Shown: positions 12,766 through 20,531, counted from the stretch's first letter. The stretch is DNA of 45,747 nt from Lachnospiraceae bacterium UBA3845 (GCA_002392705.1 DGHP01000056.1:8968-54714); one strand, 5' to 3'. Notes: generated from the sequence alone by a model not told the origin. Translations and numbers: made by a program.

Positions 12766-13467
12766 TCAGTCGTCAAATTCGCGCTCATAGTCATCGTCCC
12801 CGTAAAGAAGGGTAAAGGTCTCGTAATGATCATCCGTATAATAGATATTCCAGTCGTCAGAATATATTATTCTCTTCGCCCCGCGGCTTCGCGCACTGCC
12901 GGTATCGATATCGCACTCATAATAGGAACGGCCCTTTACCACCGGGAGAACTTCCTGGTAATTCCCGAAATAATCTCCCCCGATGCTCATTCCCTCAAGC
13001 ACCTGGTTCAGGGCGCCGTATTCCCAGCCTTCTCTTCTGGCTTCCTTCTTGGTCATGAAATTGGGCGGAAGCTCATGGAACTGAACAAGATAGGCGCAGA
13101 CTTCGTCCCTGCTGTCATAGTCCTCTCCCTCTTCAATATCCAGGATTTCATAATCGGAGGACTGTCTTACTTCATCTGTCTTCTCATCATCCGCGGCTTT
13201 TTCTTCCGCTTTTGAGGATCCTGTACTTTTGCCGCCTGCGCCCGCATTCTTTTCTTCCTTTTTATCTCCGGAATCGTCCGCACGGCTGTCCCCGGACTTT
13301 TTCTCATCTTCCAAAGCAGCGGAATCATCGGAATCCTCAAAGGTCCATCCAAGATTCTCCAGAAGATCTCCGAGTGAAGTTGCCTGCACACAGCATGCGC
13401 ACAGCACAAGAGCCAGCAGCAGGACGGACAGAAGCGCGGCGGCTCTTTCTCTGATATGTCTGATCAA
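12766..13467 (-). CDS. Exported barnase-type ribonuclease with lipoprotein-like N-terminus
   Basis: 233-residue protein with a C-terminal guanyl-specific ribonuclease (barnase) domain at about 118-225. Catalytic residues seen by alignment with barnase: K140 (K27), E184 (E73), R195 and R199 (R83, R87), H214 (H102); SIGGDYFGN and RSYYECDID are family blocks. The N-terminus is a signal peptide (RERAAALLSVLLLALVLCACC); LCAC could act as a lipobox, which would tether the enzyme outside the membrane. Residues 43-105 are a disordered Asp/Glu/Lys/Ser linker. Start is a TTG at 13467 with a strong AAAGGAGG eight bases upstream. Cognate inhibitor follows. Role (nutrient RNA breakdown or competition) is inference. 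Confidence 0.93.
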   Translation of the reverse strand: MIRHIRERAAALLSVLLLALVLCACCVQATSLGDLLENLGWTFEDSDDSAALEDEKKSGDSRADDSGDKKEEKNAGAGGKSTGSSKAEEKAADDEKTDEVRQSSDYEILDIEEGEDYDSRDEVCAYLVQFHELPPNFMTKKEARREGWEYGALNQVLEGMSIGGDYFGNYQEVLPVVKGRSYYECDIDTGSARSRGAKRIIYSDDWNIYYTDDHYETFTLLYGDDDYEREFDD

Positions 13468-13697
13468 TTTGATTACCTCCTTTGAAGCAGAATAGATATA
13501 TCCAGTTTATCGCCTCTCCGGCCTCCCTGTAAAGAAAGAATTCCCTTCTCTCCGGCCGTACCCGCTCCGGATCCGCGGTCCATTTCAGCCGGAATCCCTC
13601 TGATATTCCGAAAAAAACTGTGTGAGTCCCGCACTTGTGTGATACAATACTGACATTGAACTTTCATGATGCATGGATCAAAAGTCCGGTTATAGAA

Positions 13698-13713
13698 AAT
13701 TGCACAAACAATT
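13698..13713. promoter_or_regulatory. Palindrome AATTG-N6-CAATT, copy 1
   Basis: Perfect 5-bp inverted repeat with centre CACAAA, 190 bases before the superoxide reductase ATG. A second copy with the same 6-base spacing stands 103 bases downstream. Looks like a repressor or activator site for the superoxide reductase gene or the divergent barnase gene. Confidence 0.45.
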
Positions 13714-13800
13714 CAGACATCTGCATATACCGCGGAGCAAAATTACAATCGACAAATGTTAATTCGTGAGTATAGAAGTTCTTCACGCGGAAGCCGTCAG

Positions 13801-13816
13801 AATTGTTTATGCAATT
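13801..13816. promoter_or_regulatory. Palindrome AATTG-N6-CAATT, copy 2
   Basis: Same half-sites as 13698-13713 with centre TTTATG, 88 bases before the superoxide reductase ATG. The 436-base divergent gap 13468-13903 otherwise holds the barnase leader, a TACAAT box at about 13642-13647 without a clear -35, and no gene. Confidence 0.45.
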
Positions 13817-13903
13817 TTTGAAAACCATACTTATGCCCCAGACATCCTGACATTTGGAATAGCATTCTCAGTTTACTGGGAAAACAAAAGGAGGAAACAA
13901 TCT

Positions 13904-14290
13904 ATGATCATTCTGAAGTGCGCGAAATGCGGCAAGATGGTGTTTGTTGAGAAGAAATCAGGATGTCCGACCATGTGCTGCGGACAGGAGATGGAAGAGC
14001 TGATTCCCGGCGCTGTGGACGCGTCAAAGGAAAAACACGTGCCGGTTCTGACCGCCCGCGGAAATAAGGTTCAGGTTGCGGTCGGCTCCGCGGAGCATCC
14101 CATGCTTGACGAACATTACATCCAGTTCATCATTCTTGAGACAAGCCACGGTTATCAGCTTCGCAGGCTGAATCCGGCCGAGGCCCCGAAGGCGGATTTC
14201 CTTCTTTCGGAAGGCGAGAGCGCCGTCGCTGCTTATGAGTACTGCAATCTTCACGGTCTGTGGAAAGCAGAGCTTAAACAGGATAAATAA
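13904..14290 (+). CDS. Desulfoferrodoxin / superoxide reductase
   Basis: 128-residue two-domain superoxide reductase that reduces superoxide to peroxide without making oxygen, typical of anaerobes. The N-terminal desulforedoxin domain has the iron cysteines C6, C9, C25 and C26 (CAKC and CC). The catalytic domain has the iron ligands in EKHVP (H45), AEHPM, DEHY and, at the C-terminus, the C and H of YCNLHGLW. Start is the ATG at 13904 after AAAAGGAGG; the frame is open further upstream but has no homology there. Divergent from barnase, with paired palindromes upstream and a hairpin terminator right after the stop. Confidence 0.97.
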   Translation: MIILKCAKCGKMVFVEKKSGCPTMCCGQEMEELIPGAVDASKEKHVPVLTARGNKVQVAVGSAEHPMLDEHYIQFIILETSHGYQLRRLNPAEAPKADFLLSEGESAVAAYEYCNLHGLWKAELKQDK

Positions 14291-14296
14291 AAATAC

Positions 14297-14334
14297 TGCC
14301 GCACGGTTTTTCCGTGCGGCATCGCTGTTTCTTA
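14297..14334 (+). terminator. Terminator after superoxide reductase gene
   Basis: TGCCGCACGG and CCGTGCGGCA (14297-14306, 14312-14321) enclose TTTTT, a 10-bp perfect stem starting 6 bases after the stop codon; the tail TCGCTGTTTCTT is only moderately T-rich. Confidence 0.75.
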
Positions 14335-14405
14335 TGCCTGCAGGGTGGGCCGCACAAAAGCAGACTGCGGCAGTTCCTGCTCTCCCATATGGGAAACGCT
14401 GTCTT

Positions 14406-14978
14406 TTACGCCTGCCCGGTCAGCTTCACCCATGTAATCTCATGGTTCACGGCGCGTGCGAAGGTCTCAAAGACATCCTTTGTATGGAGCTTCAGAGTGG
14501 ATGTGTTCCTGCAGGGGTGGCATCCGATATAGGGGTTGTCCTTCAGATCCTGATCCACCAGAAGGCGCACATGCCCTTCCGTATCGTTCATGAGTCCCAG
14601 CACGCTGGCGGAGCCTTTCTCACAATGCATGTACTCCCACATGTACTCTTCCGGTCCGAAAGACAGGCGGGCCGAACCAATCTGTTTCGTGATCTCCTTT
14701 GTCTTGAAGGGCTTGTCACCCGGCATCAGAAGCAGATAAAACATGGTCTGCTGCCGGTTGCAGAGAAACAGATTCTTGCAGATGGGTGCTTTCAGCACCT
14801 TCTCAATGGCAGTGCAGGCTTCCATATCCTCGGCAGGATCATGGTCCGCCCTCTTATAGCCGATCCCAAGCTTGTCCAGATACTTGTAGGTCATCATCTC
14901 CTGCTCCGGCCTGCCGCCCGCAAGATCCGGACGGTCGTTTGCTTTCGCAGGTTTTCCGTCGTACAGCATCGTCTTCAT
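14406..14978 (-). CDS. YbaK/ProXp-type aminoacyl-tRNA deacylase
   Basis: 190-residue cytoplasmic editing protein of the YbaK/ProX fold, which hydrolyses mischarged tRNA (for ProXp-ala, Ala-tRNA-Pro). Seen: the catalytic lysine region APICKNLFLCN, the GSASVLGLMND substrate loop and the C-terminal GCHPCRNTSTLKL block where the family has GxHPxxNTAS. Length fits free-standing ProXp-ala (about 165-190). The ATG at 14978 has GGGAG about ten bases upstream. It is followed only by the superoxide reductase terminator region from the other strand, so the two genes converge. Which tRNA it edits cannot be read directly. Confidence 0.9.
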   Translation of the reverse strand: MKTMLYDGKPAKANDRPDLAGGRPEQEMMTYKYLDKLGIGYKRADHDPAEDMEACTAIEKVLKAPICKNLFLCNRQQTMFYLLLMPGDKPFKTKEITKQIGSARLSFGPEEYMWEYMHCEKGSASVLGLMNDTEGHVRLLVDQDLKDNPYIGCHPCRNTSTLKLHTKDVFETFARAVNHEITWVKLTGQA

Positions 14979-15022
14979 ACTCTTTCTTCTCCCTTCAGGA
15001 CCATCTTATCTGTCAGCTGATC

Positions 15023-15043
15023 GCAAAACGCTTATGCGTTTGC
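15023..15043. other. Hairpin GCAAAACGC/GCGTTTGC between CobW-type and deacylase genes
   Basis: A stem of 8 bp with one bulge and a TTAT loop, 45 bases past the stop of the CobW-type gene. It is a possible weak terminator for that gene, but no T-tract follows. Confidence 0.35.
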
Positions 15044-15087
15044 AGACCGGCTGAACCTGAGGAAACACTGATTATACCGGTGATTCC

Positions 15088-16056
15088 CTAAACAGCCTCC
15101 TGCCCCATATACCGGTTGATCTTCTCCCGGTTCAGCTTCTCGCCGATCACAATCACAACCTGCTGGCCTTCCCGCACTGCTTTCATCTCAGTTCCGCCGT
15201 CCCGGACCGCATTGATTTCCAGCCACTGCTCTTTCTCTCTGGCAAACCCCTTAATCCGGAATATACTTCCGCAGGACCGGTCCTCAAAAAGCATCCGGAC
15301 AGCCTTGCTTATTTCATCCGATGTAAACGGCCGCTGCAGATAGTAAAGGGACTGAAAGCCCTCGTCCTTTCCGACCGGAACACGGATATGATCCGCCAGC
15401 TGATAGCCGGATGTCTCCATCCTCCGGTAATCCTCCGGGCTGAAGGATGCCCAGTCTGCCGCGATCACAGGCTCGGCGCCTTCCTTTCCCGCTTCCAGGC
15501 TGAAACGCCTGCCGCAGGCAAAACGCTCCATGACTTCATTCAGATAATCAACTGTCCGCGCCGCAGTTTCCCTTTCGCAGAGCTGCGTTCTGCTGAGGAC
15601 GACGCAGCCCGCATCAGCCAGCTGGGATACCAGCAGATATTCCGACTCCCGCGACAGTTCCCGGGGAAGCCCGGCATCCACGACGGCTATGACAGAGCCG
15701 ATCTCATACCAGCAGTTTAAGGGTTCCTCGCAGAGTGCGTCAAAAAACTCTTCCGCATCGAAGATACCGGAAGGTTCGATGAGGACTCTGTCAAATCCTC
15801 TCATCCCCATGGAGATCAGTTTCGTGCGGAAACGCCTGCGGTAGGTGTCAAGATCAGCGCCTCCCGCGACCATCTCCCGCTCACACTGCTCTCCCTCCAG
15901 GTCCTGGAGAAGCATCATATCTACATTCACTGCCCCGAAATCATTTTCTATGATCCCGATTTTCAGTCCTCTGTCCATCAGGTATCCGGCGTATCCATGC
16001 AGGAAGGTGGTCTTCCCCGAACCCAGGAATCCTGTTATCAAATCTATCTGTATCAT
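15088..16056 (-). CDS. CobW/COG0523 family GTPase lacking the CxCC motif
   Basis: G3E GTPase of the CobW/P47K group (322 residues), whose studied members deliver metals to target proteins. Seen: Walker A GFLGSGKTT close to the N-terminus, NDFGAVNVD, the switch DRVLIEPSGIFD and a later SRTQL where the family has SKxDL. The canonical GCxCC metal-binding motif expected after the NDFG block is absent; the corresponding stretch is REMVAGGADLDTYRRRF. I start at the ATG at 16056 (MIQIDLITG), where homology begins and GGTGG stands seven bases upstream; the ATG at 16068 or an open extension to 16140 is less likely because it would cover a hairpin. Function as metal chaperone is therefore uncertain. 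Confidence 0.88.
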   Translation of the reverse strand: MIQIDLITGFLGSGKTTFLHGYAGYLMDRGLKIGIIENDFGAVNVDMMLLQDLEGEQCEREMVAGGADLDTYRRRFRTKLISMGMRGFDRVLIEPSGIFDAEEFFDALCEEPLNCWYEIGSVIAVVDAGLPRELSRESEYLLVSQLADAGCVVLSRTQLCERETAARTVDYLNEVMERFACGRRFSLEAGKEGAEPVIAADWASFSPEDYRRMETSGYQLADHIRVPVGKDEGFQSLYYLQRPFTSDEISKAVRMLFEDRSCGSIFRIKGFAREKEQWLEINAVRDGGTEMKAVREGQQVVIVIGEKLNREKINRYMGQEAV

Positions 16057-16085
16057 CTGATCCACCATGCTGACCACTGAAACAG

Positions 16086-16128
16086 CCGCGCAGAATAAGG
16101 AACATCCCGTGTCCTTTATTCTGCGCGG
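16086..16128. other. Long hairpin in the leader of the CobW-type gene
   Basis: CCGCGCAGAATAAGGA and TCCTTTATTCTGCGCGG pair with a single bulged base around a 10-base loop, one of the longest stems in the window. On the plus strand a TTTTTCTTT tract stands some distance away; on the minus strand no T-run follows directly. It may end the nitroreductase transcript or control the CobW-type gene 30 bases downstream. Confidence 0.55.
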
Positions 16129-16187
16129 TCCGGTTATCATTCTTTTTCTTTCGGAACAGTTCCTCTTATGATTCCTTCTTCTTCAGA

Positions 16188-16328
16188 TCAAAAAAAGTAA
16201 AGCACGCAGGCAATCGGAAAACAAATGAGCGTAAGAATTCCGTACAGGGATGTTAATGCCGCCATAAAATCGCTCTTCGAGATCAGCACACGGACTGCTG
16301 TCACTGCCACTGCCGGGAGAAGCTCTGA
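16188..16328 (-). pseudogene. C-terminal remnant of an AEC (auxin efflux carrier) family transporter
   Basis: A 46-codon open stretch ending in a TGA at 16188-16190 reads SELLPAVAVTAVRVLISKSD then FMAALTSLYGILTLICFPIA and CVLYFF. The pattern (small-residue helix, charged KSD loop, hydrophobic last helix) matches the end of AEC permeases such as the intact one at 20802-21725. It has no start codon of its own and its frame runs straight into the nitroreductase gene, so the rest has been lost. Translation is not expected. The alternative is a chance hydrophobic frame; I consider the remnant more likely than not. Confidence 0.45.
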
Positions 16329-16335
16329 ATGATCC

Positions 16336-16851
16336 TCAGCGCCAGGTCACGGTTTCCGAGAGGTCTTTGCGGTTTGTATGATTGGCCAACGGTGTACCTG
16401 TTTCTGCGGCATAGCCCAGATCCAGCAGCATGACGACCACTTCATTGTCCGGAAGGTCAAGCTCCGCAGCTGCCTTATCCGGATCAAAGAAATTCAGCCA
16501 GCAGGAATTCAGTCCCCTGTCCGCAGCCGCCAGCATCATATGCGTTGCCACAATCGAGGCGTCCTCGGCGCCGGAGCTGGCGCGTCCGCCCGGGAAAGTG
16601 AAAACATTATCACGGTCATAGGCGACAACAGCAACGACAGGAGCACCGTATCTGCAGGGCGTCAGCTTGTCAATCTGCTCCAGGGCTTCCGCCGAACGCA
16701 TCATATAGATGTGCTGGGGCTGAAGATTTTTGGCTGTCGGAGCAAGGCGTCCCGCCTCAAGGACATAATTCAGATCTTCATCCGATATAGCTCTGTCGGA
16801 AAACTTTTTGCAGGAATATCTCTCCCCCGCAAGTTCCAGAAAACTCTTCAT
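16336..16851 (-). CDS. Nitroreductase family protein (FMN-dependent)
   Basis: 171-residue flavoprotein of the nitroreductase fold. Seen: the N-terminal RYSCKKFSDRAISDEDL, where the family has RRSxRxF and FMN phosphate contacts, LEAGRLAPTAKNLQPQ, and the C-terminal GYAAE block. Start is the ATG at 16851 with GGAGGAGG upstream; the longer frame to 16926 runs into repeat A. Substrate is unknown; such small members reduce quinones, nitro compounds or act on flavins. It has a dispersed repeat in its upstream region and an AEC-transporter remnant straight after its stop codon, which suggests local rearrangement. Confidence 0.92.
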   Translation of the reverse strand: MKSFLELAGERYSCKKFSDRAISDEDLNYVLEAGRLAPTAKNLQPQHIYMMRSAEALEQIDKLTPCRYGAPVVAVVAYDRDNVFTFPGGRASSGAEDASIVATHMMLAAADRGLNSCWLNFFDPDKAAAELDLPDNEVVVMLLDLGYAAETGTPLANHTNRKDLSETVTWR

Positions 16852-16878
16852 GTTTATCCTCCTCCAAAAACACAGGCA

Positions 16879-16965
16879 GTACCCTGACTCAATGTCCTGA
16901 TAACTATTTTGCAGCCATATCTGCAAAATAGCAGCCGCTGCATAATATTTCTCCTCTCAGAACAG
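16879..16965 (+). repeat. Dispersed intergenic repeat, family A/B, copy A
   Basis: Shares with 18039-18118 the order GTACC-TGACTCAATG, ACTATTTTGCAGCC, TCTGCAAAA, GCAGCCGC and AATAT-TCTCCT. The centre folds into a stem, CTATTTTGCAG against CTGCAAAATAG. It lies in the 5' leader region of the nitroreductase gene. Confidence 0.7.
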
Positions 16966-17028
16966 AGGTGACTGTCCGCCAGCGGCGCGCTGCCGGATCA
17001 GAAGACACGTGTGCGTATCTATGCAGAT

Positions 17029-17622
17029 TTATTCATCCTTCAGGGATCCTTTTTGAATATTCTGCTCTACGATTTCCTTCATATAAGCCCAGATCTCCTC
17101 CGATCCCTCCCCGGTATGCCGGTTCCGTTCCTCAACCTGACTGCGGCACACGCCGCGGCTGCTCCAGTCCTGGCCTCCGTTGGAATGATTCAGCAGCATG
17201 GGCTGAAAGTTATCCATCACATGGGCGAATTTTGCTTCGGGACTTTCCCCCTTTTCAAATTCCTCCCAGAGCGCCTTCAGATAAGTCCCCTGGTCCTCAG
17301 GAAGCAGGCCGTAAAGCCGTTCGGCAGCCTTCCTCTCTCTTTCGGGAGCGCTTTTCTGGGCCTCCGGATCATAGGCATAGGAATCTCCGGCATCGATCTC
17401 CACCACATCATGCAGGAGAACCATAAGCATGGTCTTCGCCACGTCAACCGTCTGATTGGAGTATTCGCTCAGAAGGAAGGTCATGGCCGCAAGATGCCAC
17501 GCATGCTCCGCGTCATTCTCCCTGCGCCCGTGCCCGCTCAGATGCGTCTGCCGCAGAATATTCTTCTCCCTGTCCAGCTCCAGAATAAAGCGGATCTGCC
17601 TCTCAAATCTCTCTCTGTCCAT
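17029..17622 (-). CDS. HD-domain phosphohydrolase (HDDC2/YfbR-like)
   Basis: 197-residue HD-superfamily protein. Seen: the first histidine in NDAEHAWHLA, the metal-binding HD pair in LLHDVVEIDAGD and the C-terminal aspartate in AHVMDNFQPML, the complete set for a metal-dependent phosphohydrolase. The layout resembles HDDC2/YfbR 5'-deoxynucleotidases, which remove phosphate from deoxynucleoside monophosphates; the substrate is inferred. The ATG at 17622 has GGGAGG about 11 bases upstream. The gene lies between two dispersed repeats (16879-16965 and 17662-17691) on the same strand as its neighbours. Confidence 0.9.
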   Translation of the reverse strand: MDRERFERQIRFILELDREKNILRQTHLSGHGRRENDAEHAWHLAAMTFLLSEYSNQTVDVAKTMLMVLLHDVVEIDAGDSYAYDPEAQKSAPERERKAAERLYGLLPEDQGTYLKALWEEFEKGESPEAKFAHVMDNFQPMLLNHSNGGQDWSSRGVCRSQVEERNRHTGEGSEEIWAYMKEIVEQNIQKGSLKDE

Positions 17623-17661
17623 CTTCAGCAGGCCCTCCCGCCATCATGCAGATAAAACAAT

Positions 17662-17691
17662 ATTGCGATTCACGGCTCTCCACACATCAGG
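17662..17691 (+). repeat. Dispersed intergenic repeat, copy R2
   Basis: TATTGCGATTCACGGCTC and CCACACATCAGG match R1 (998-1025) and R3 (42639-42668) with only a few differences. The following bases to about 17735 (GATACTTTGCCGCGCAGCTTTT) weakly resemble the second part of R1. Confidence 0.6.
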
Positions 17692-17734
17692 ACACGCGTG
17701 ATACTTTGCCGCGCAGCTTTTCAGAACACACGCC

Positions 17735-17971
17735 TTACTTTTTACCGCGCAGGTTCCCAAGCGTTTTAAGCGTCTCGATATCGTTCTCATTCAGCTTGAT
17801 ATTCGTGACCCGCTCCCTGCCCTCAGGTGAAATCACCTTAAGTTCCAGAACAGCTCCGGGGCGAAGATCCTCCCGTACGGCAGACATGAAGGCGCCGATT
17901 CTCGGGTGATCATTTCTGAAAAGATTGAAACGGTCTTTCAGTTTCAGAAGTTCCATAGGATTAAGTGCCAT
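17735..17971 (-). CDS. Small conserved-looking protein
   Basis: 78 residues, basic at the C-terminus (LRGKK). It opens MALNPMELLKLKDRFNLFRN, has a strand-like LRPGAVLELKVISPEGRERV and ends in a helix (LNENDIETLKTLGNL). The combination of an N-terminal helix and a PGAxLELKVxSPxG strand looks like a short single-domain family known from Clostridia genomes, but I cannot name a function. The ATG at 17971 has an excellent GGAGG site nine bases upstream, so I accept it as a real gene. It is bounded by repeats on both sides and is probably monocistronic. Confidence 0.75.
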   Translation of the reverse strand: MALNPMELLKLKDRFNLFRNDHPRIGAFMSAVREDLRPGAVLELKVISPEGRERVTNIKLNENDIETLKTLGNLRGKK

Positions 17972-18038
17972 CTTTATTTACCTCCGTCAGTTTTTCCGCC
18001 GGAATATATGCCTTCTTCTCCTCTCAGAACGAAATTCT

Positions 18039-18118
18039 GTACCATGACTCAATGCTCCGGATGACTATTTTGCAGCCGCGTCTGCAAAAACGCAGCCGCG
18101 GGCAGAATATGTCTCCTT
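18039..18118 (+). repeat. Dispersed intergenic repeat, family A/B, copy B
   Basis: Aligns without large gaps to copy A (16879-16965). The bases just left of it (TTCTCCTCTCAGAAC at 18016-18030) equal the right end of copy A, as if a second unit end were fused here. Nothing else is seen in 17972-18184. Confidence 0.7.
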
Positions 18119-18184
18119 ATAGCGGAAGACATTTTCAGGCTGAAGCCCATTATCCCATCAGACCGGCGGCTCTGTCAAGCCGCA

Positions 18185-18229
18185 GAAAAGCAGGGCAGGC
18201 CGGTAGAAAAACTACCGGTCCCGCCCTGC
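18185..18229 (-). terminator. Terminator after glgD
   Basis: A two-step stem: GCAGGGC with GCCCTGC outside, CCGGTAG with CTACCGG inside around AAAAA. On the minus strand it is followed by TTTT and begins 39 bases after the glgD stop. Confidence 0.8.
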
Positions 18230-18267
18230 CGGACTCATTCTTTCATGCTGTCTGTGCGCAGCCTGTC

Positions 18268-19389
18268 TTACAGCCTGTCTGCGGTCTTTACATACCCCGG
18301 ATCATCCGGACGTGCGATCAGCTCTTTGGTCTTGAGCACCTTGGCCCACTTGTCCACGATCTGATATTCCATATGGACGCCGGGTCCGATCTCAGAATAG
18401 GAAAGCACGACACTATTCTTCACGACAGCGTCCCTGCCGATCTTGACGCCTCTGCCGATCACGGAATTGGCGACGGTACCCTCGATCTCGCATCCGTCCG
18501 AAACCAGGGAATGATAGATGTTCGCGCCTTCGAAGACCTGCGTCGGGCAGGAATCCGTGGTTCTGGTATAGATCGGCCAGTCATCGCTGAACAGGGATCT
18601 GGCAACCTTCATGTCCAGAAGCTCGATGCTTGCGTCATAATAAGACTGCAGATCGCAGATCGCCGCGAAATATCCCTTATGCTGGATTCCGCGGATGTTC
18701 AGATTCTGCTCTTCGCATTCCTTGCTGATCATCTGCGCAAGGGAGAAGGTGGAGGAATATTCTCTCGCCTTCCTGACCAGATCGACGAACAGATCCTTCT
18801 TCATCACGTAGCTGTCCATGAAGATGGACTGGGACGCACGGTTCCCGCGGTTTTCCGAAAGGGACGTGATCTTCTGGTCCTTGTCGACGGTGACAACTCT
18901 GCAGCTGAGGAAATGATCTCTTCCGTTGTTTACCTTATGGTAAAGCATGCTGATGTCCGCGCCGGACTGGATGTGCTCTTCCAGAATGTCCGCGAAGTCC
19001 TGCTTGAAGATCATGTAGCAGGGCTGGATCACCACATATTCCTGGTCGATGAGGTTCAGATAATCCATGTTGTCCAGATAATCCGAGACATCCGTATTAT
19101 AGACCTCATTATGGTTGTTGTGGTTGCAGAACAGCAGCTGCAGGCGGCCGTTCTTGGAATTGATGTTATACTGGCGGCCGGTTCCCAGATGGTCCGTCAG
19201 GGAACGCGGGAACTTGTTCAGGTAAACCTGAATATTCTCAATGCCGCTGTTGGTCAGGTTCGAAATCGGGAAATCAATCACACGATATCTGCCGAGAAAC
19301 GAAAACGCTCCGGCCGGACGGCAGTCCTGCAGTCCATATACGTTGACTCTTCTGGGAGTCGAGGTTACGATACCAAATGCTCTTGCCAT
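18268..19389 (-). CDS. glgD: Glucose-1-phosphate adenylyltransferase-like subunit GlgD
   Basis: 373-residue GlgD, the Firmicutes partner of GlgC. It keeps the left-handed beta-helix C-terminus (EGTVANSVIGRGVKIGRDAVV) and the Rossmann nucleotidyltransferase fold, but the N-terminal GGxGxRL nucleotide loop is degenerate (VNVYGLQDCRPAG), as usual for GlgD, which acts as a non-catalytic or modulatory subunit of ADP-glucose pyrophosphorylase for glycogen synthesis. I start at the ATG at 19389, with GGAG five bases upstream inside the end of glgC; a GTG at 19395 is also possible. The two genes are separated by two bases, so they are coupled. Glycogen synthase is not in the window. Confidence 0.96.
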   Translation of the reverse strand: MARAFGIVTSTPRRVNVYGLQDCRPAGAFSFLGRYRVIDFPISNLTNSGIENIQVYLNKFPRSLTDHLGTGRQYNINSKNGRLQLLFCNHNNHNEVYNTDVSDYLDNMDYLNLIDQEYVVIQPCYMIFKQDFADILEEHIQSGADISMLYHKVNNGRDHFLSCRVVTVDKDQKITSLSENRGNRASQSIFMDSYVMKKDLFVDLVRKAREYSSTFSLAQMISKECEEQNLNIRGIQHKGYFAAICDLQSYYDASIELLDMKVARSLFSDDWPIYTRTTDSCPTQVFEGANIYHSLVSDGCEIEGTVANSVIGRGVKIGRDAVVKNSVVLSYSEIGPGVHMEYQIVDKWAKVLKTKELIARPDDPGYVKTADRL

Positions 19390-19391
19390 GA

Positions 19392-20531
19392 TCACTCCAC
19401 CCCCTTCACATTCTTCGATACAAGAAGGATATTCTCACTGTCCGGGCTGCCGACAACAGCGCCCTTTCCAATCTTCACGCCGCCTGCCACAAGCGCTCTT
19501 GTGACGACAGCGCCCTCTTCCACCTTTACGCCGGGCATGAGCACGGAATCCACCACACTGGCGCCTTCCGCCACAACCGTGTTCGTAAAAAGAACGGAAT
19601 TCTTAACCTCGCCCTCAAGCACGCAGCCCTGGGTGATATAGATCCTGTCCACATCCGCGTTCGGACCGATATAGGCCGGCAGCGCGGAAACATCTTCCGT
19701 ATAGATTCTCCAGGAACGGTCGTCCAGATCAAGCCCGTTCTGCTTGTTCAGAAGATCCATGTTCGCTTCCCAGAGGGAATCGATGGTTCCCACATCCTTC
19801 CAGTAGCCTTCAAACTTGTAGGCAATCAGCTTCTTCCCTTCGCCGAGCATGGTCGGGATGATATTCTTTCCGAAATCGTGGTCGGAATTCGGATCCTTCA
19901 TATCCGCAACCAGCATCTTTCTCAGGTTCTTCCAGGAGAAAATATAGATGCCCATGGAGGCAAGATTGCTCTTGGGCTTCGCCGGCTTCTCCTCAAACTC
20001 CACGATATTTCCGTCCGCATCCGTATTCATGATGCCGAAACGGCTGGCTTCCTTCATAGGAACCGGGAGAACCGCGATGGTGGCGTCCGCCCCTGCCTTG
20101 AGATGCGCATCCAGCATCTTGGCATAATTCATCTTGTAGATATGGTCACCGGAAAGAACCAGCAGGTAATCGGGATTATACTGATCGATGAAATCGATGT
20201 TCTGCGAGATCGCATCCGCGGTGCCGCGGTATACATCGAGGCCGGACTCTGCCTTTTCACGGGGTGTCAGAACGAACACACCGCTGTCCTTGGTGTCAAG
20301 TCCCCAGCGGCTTCCGGCGGCGACATAGCTGTTCAGAAGAACGGACTCATACTGGGTCAGGACTCCCACAACATCAATTCCGCTGTTCGCGCAGTTGCTC
20401 AGGGGAAAGTCGATAATTCTGTACTTTCCCCCGTAAGAGACTGCCGGCTTCGCCACCTTGCTGGTAAGCTCATGCAGACGGCTTCCCCGTCCTCCGGCCA
20501 GGATCATGGCCAACATGTTGCTGTGCTTCAT
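19392..20531 (-). CDS. glgC: Glucose-1-phosphate adenylyltransferase, catalytic subunit
   Basis: 379-residue enzyme that makes ADP-glucose from ATP and glucose-1-phosphate, the committed step of glycogen synthesis. Seen: the nucleotide loop [13 protein letters not shown] near the N-terminus, [20 protein letters not shown], the catalytic [16 protein letters not shown] with the glucose-1-phosphate lysine, YWKDVGTI, and a C-terminal beta-helix domain. Length is typical of Firmicutes GlgC. The ATG at 20531 has GGAGG at nine bases. It heads the glgC-glgD operon, which ends at the terminator at 18185-18229. Confidence 0.98.
   Translation of the reverse strand: MKHSNMLAMILAGGRGSRLHELTSKVAKPAVSYGGKYRIIDFPLSNCANSGIDVVGVLTQYESVLLNSYVAAGSRWGLDTKDSGVFVLTPREKAESGLDVYRGTADAISQNIDFIDQYNPDYLLVLSGDHIYKMNYAKMLDAHLKAGADATIAVLPVPMKEASRFGIMNTDADGNIVEFEEKPAKPKSNLASMGIYIFSWKNLRKMLVADMKDPNSDHDFGKNIIPTMLGEGKKLIAYKFEGYWKDVGTIDSLWEANMDLLNKQNGLDLDDRSWRIYTEDVSALPAYIGPNADVDRIYITQGCVLEGEVKNSVLFTNTVVAEGASVVDSVLMPGVKVEEGAVVTRALVAGGVKIGKGAVVGSPDSENILLVSKNVKGVE

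Noticed and set aside
17965..19641. 558-codon plus-strand frame opposite glgD
   Set aside because: Shadow of glgD with H/V/D-rich composition typical of antisense reading; no start signal.
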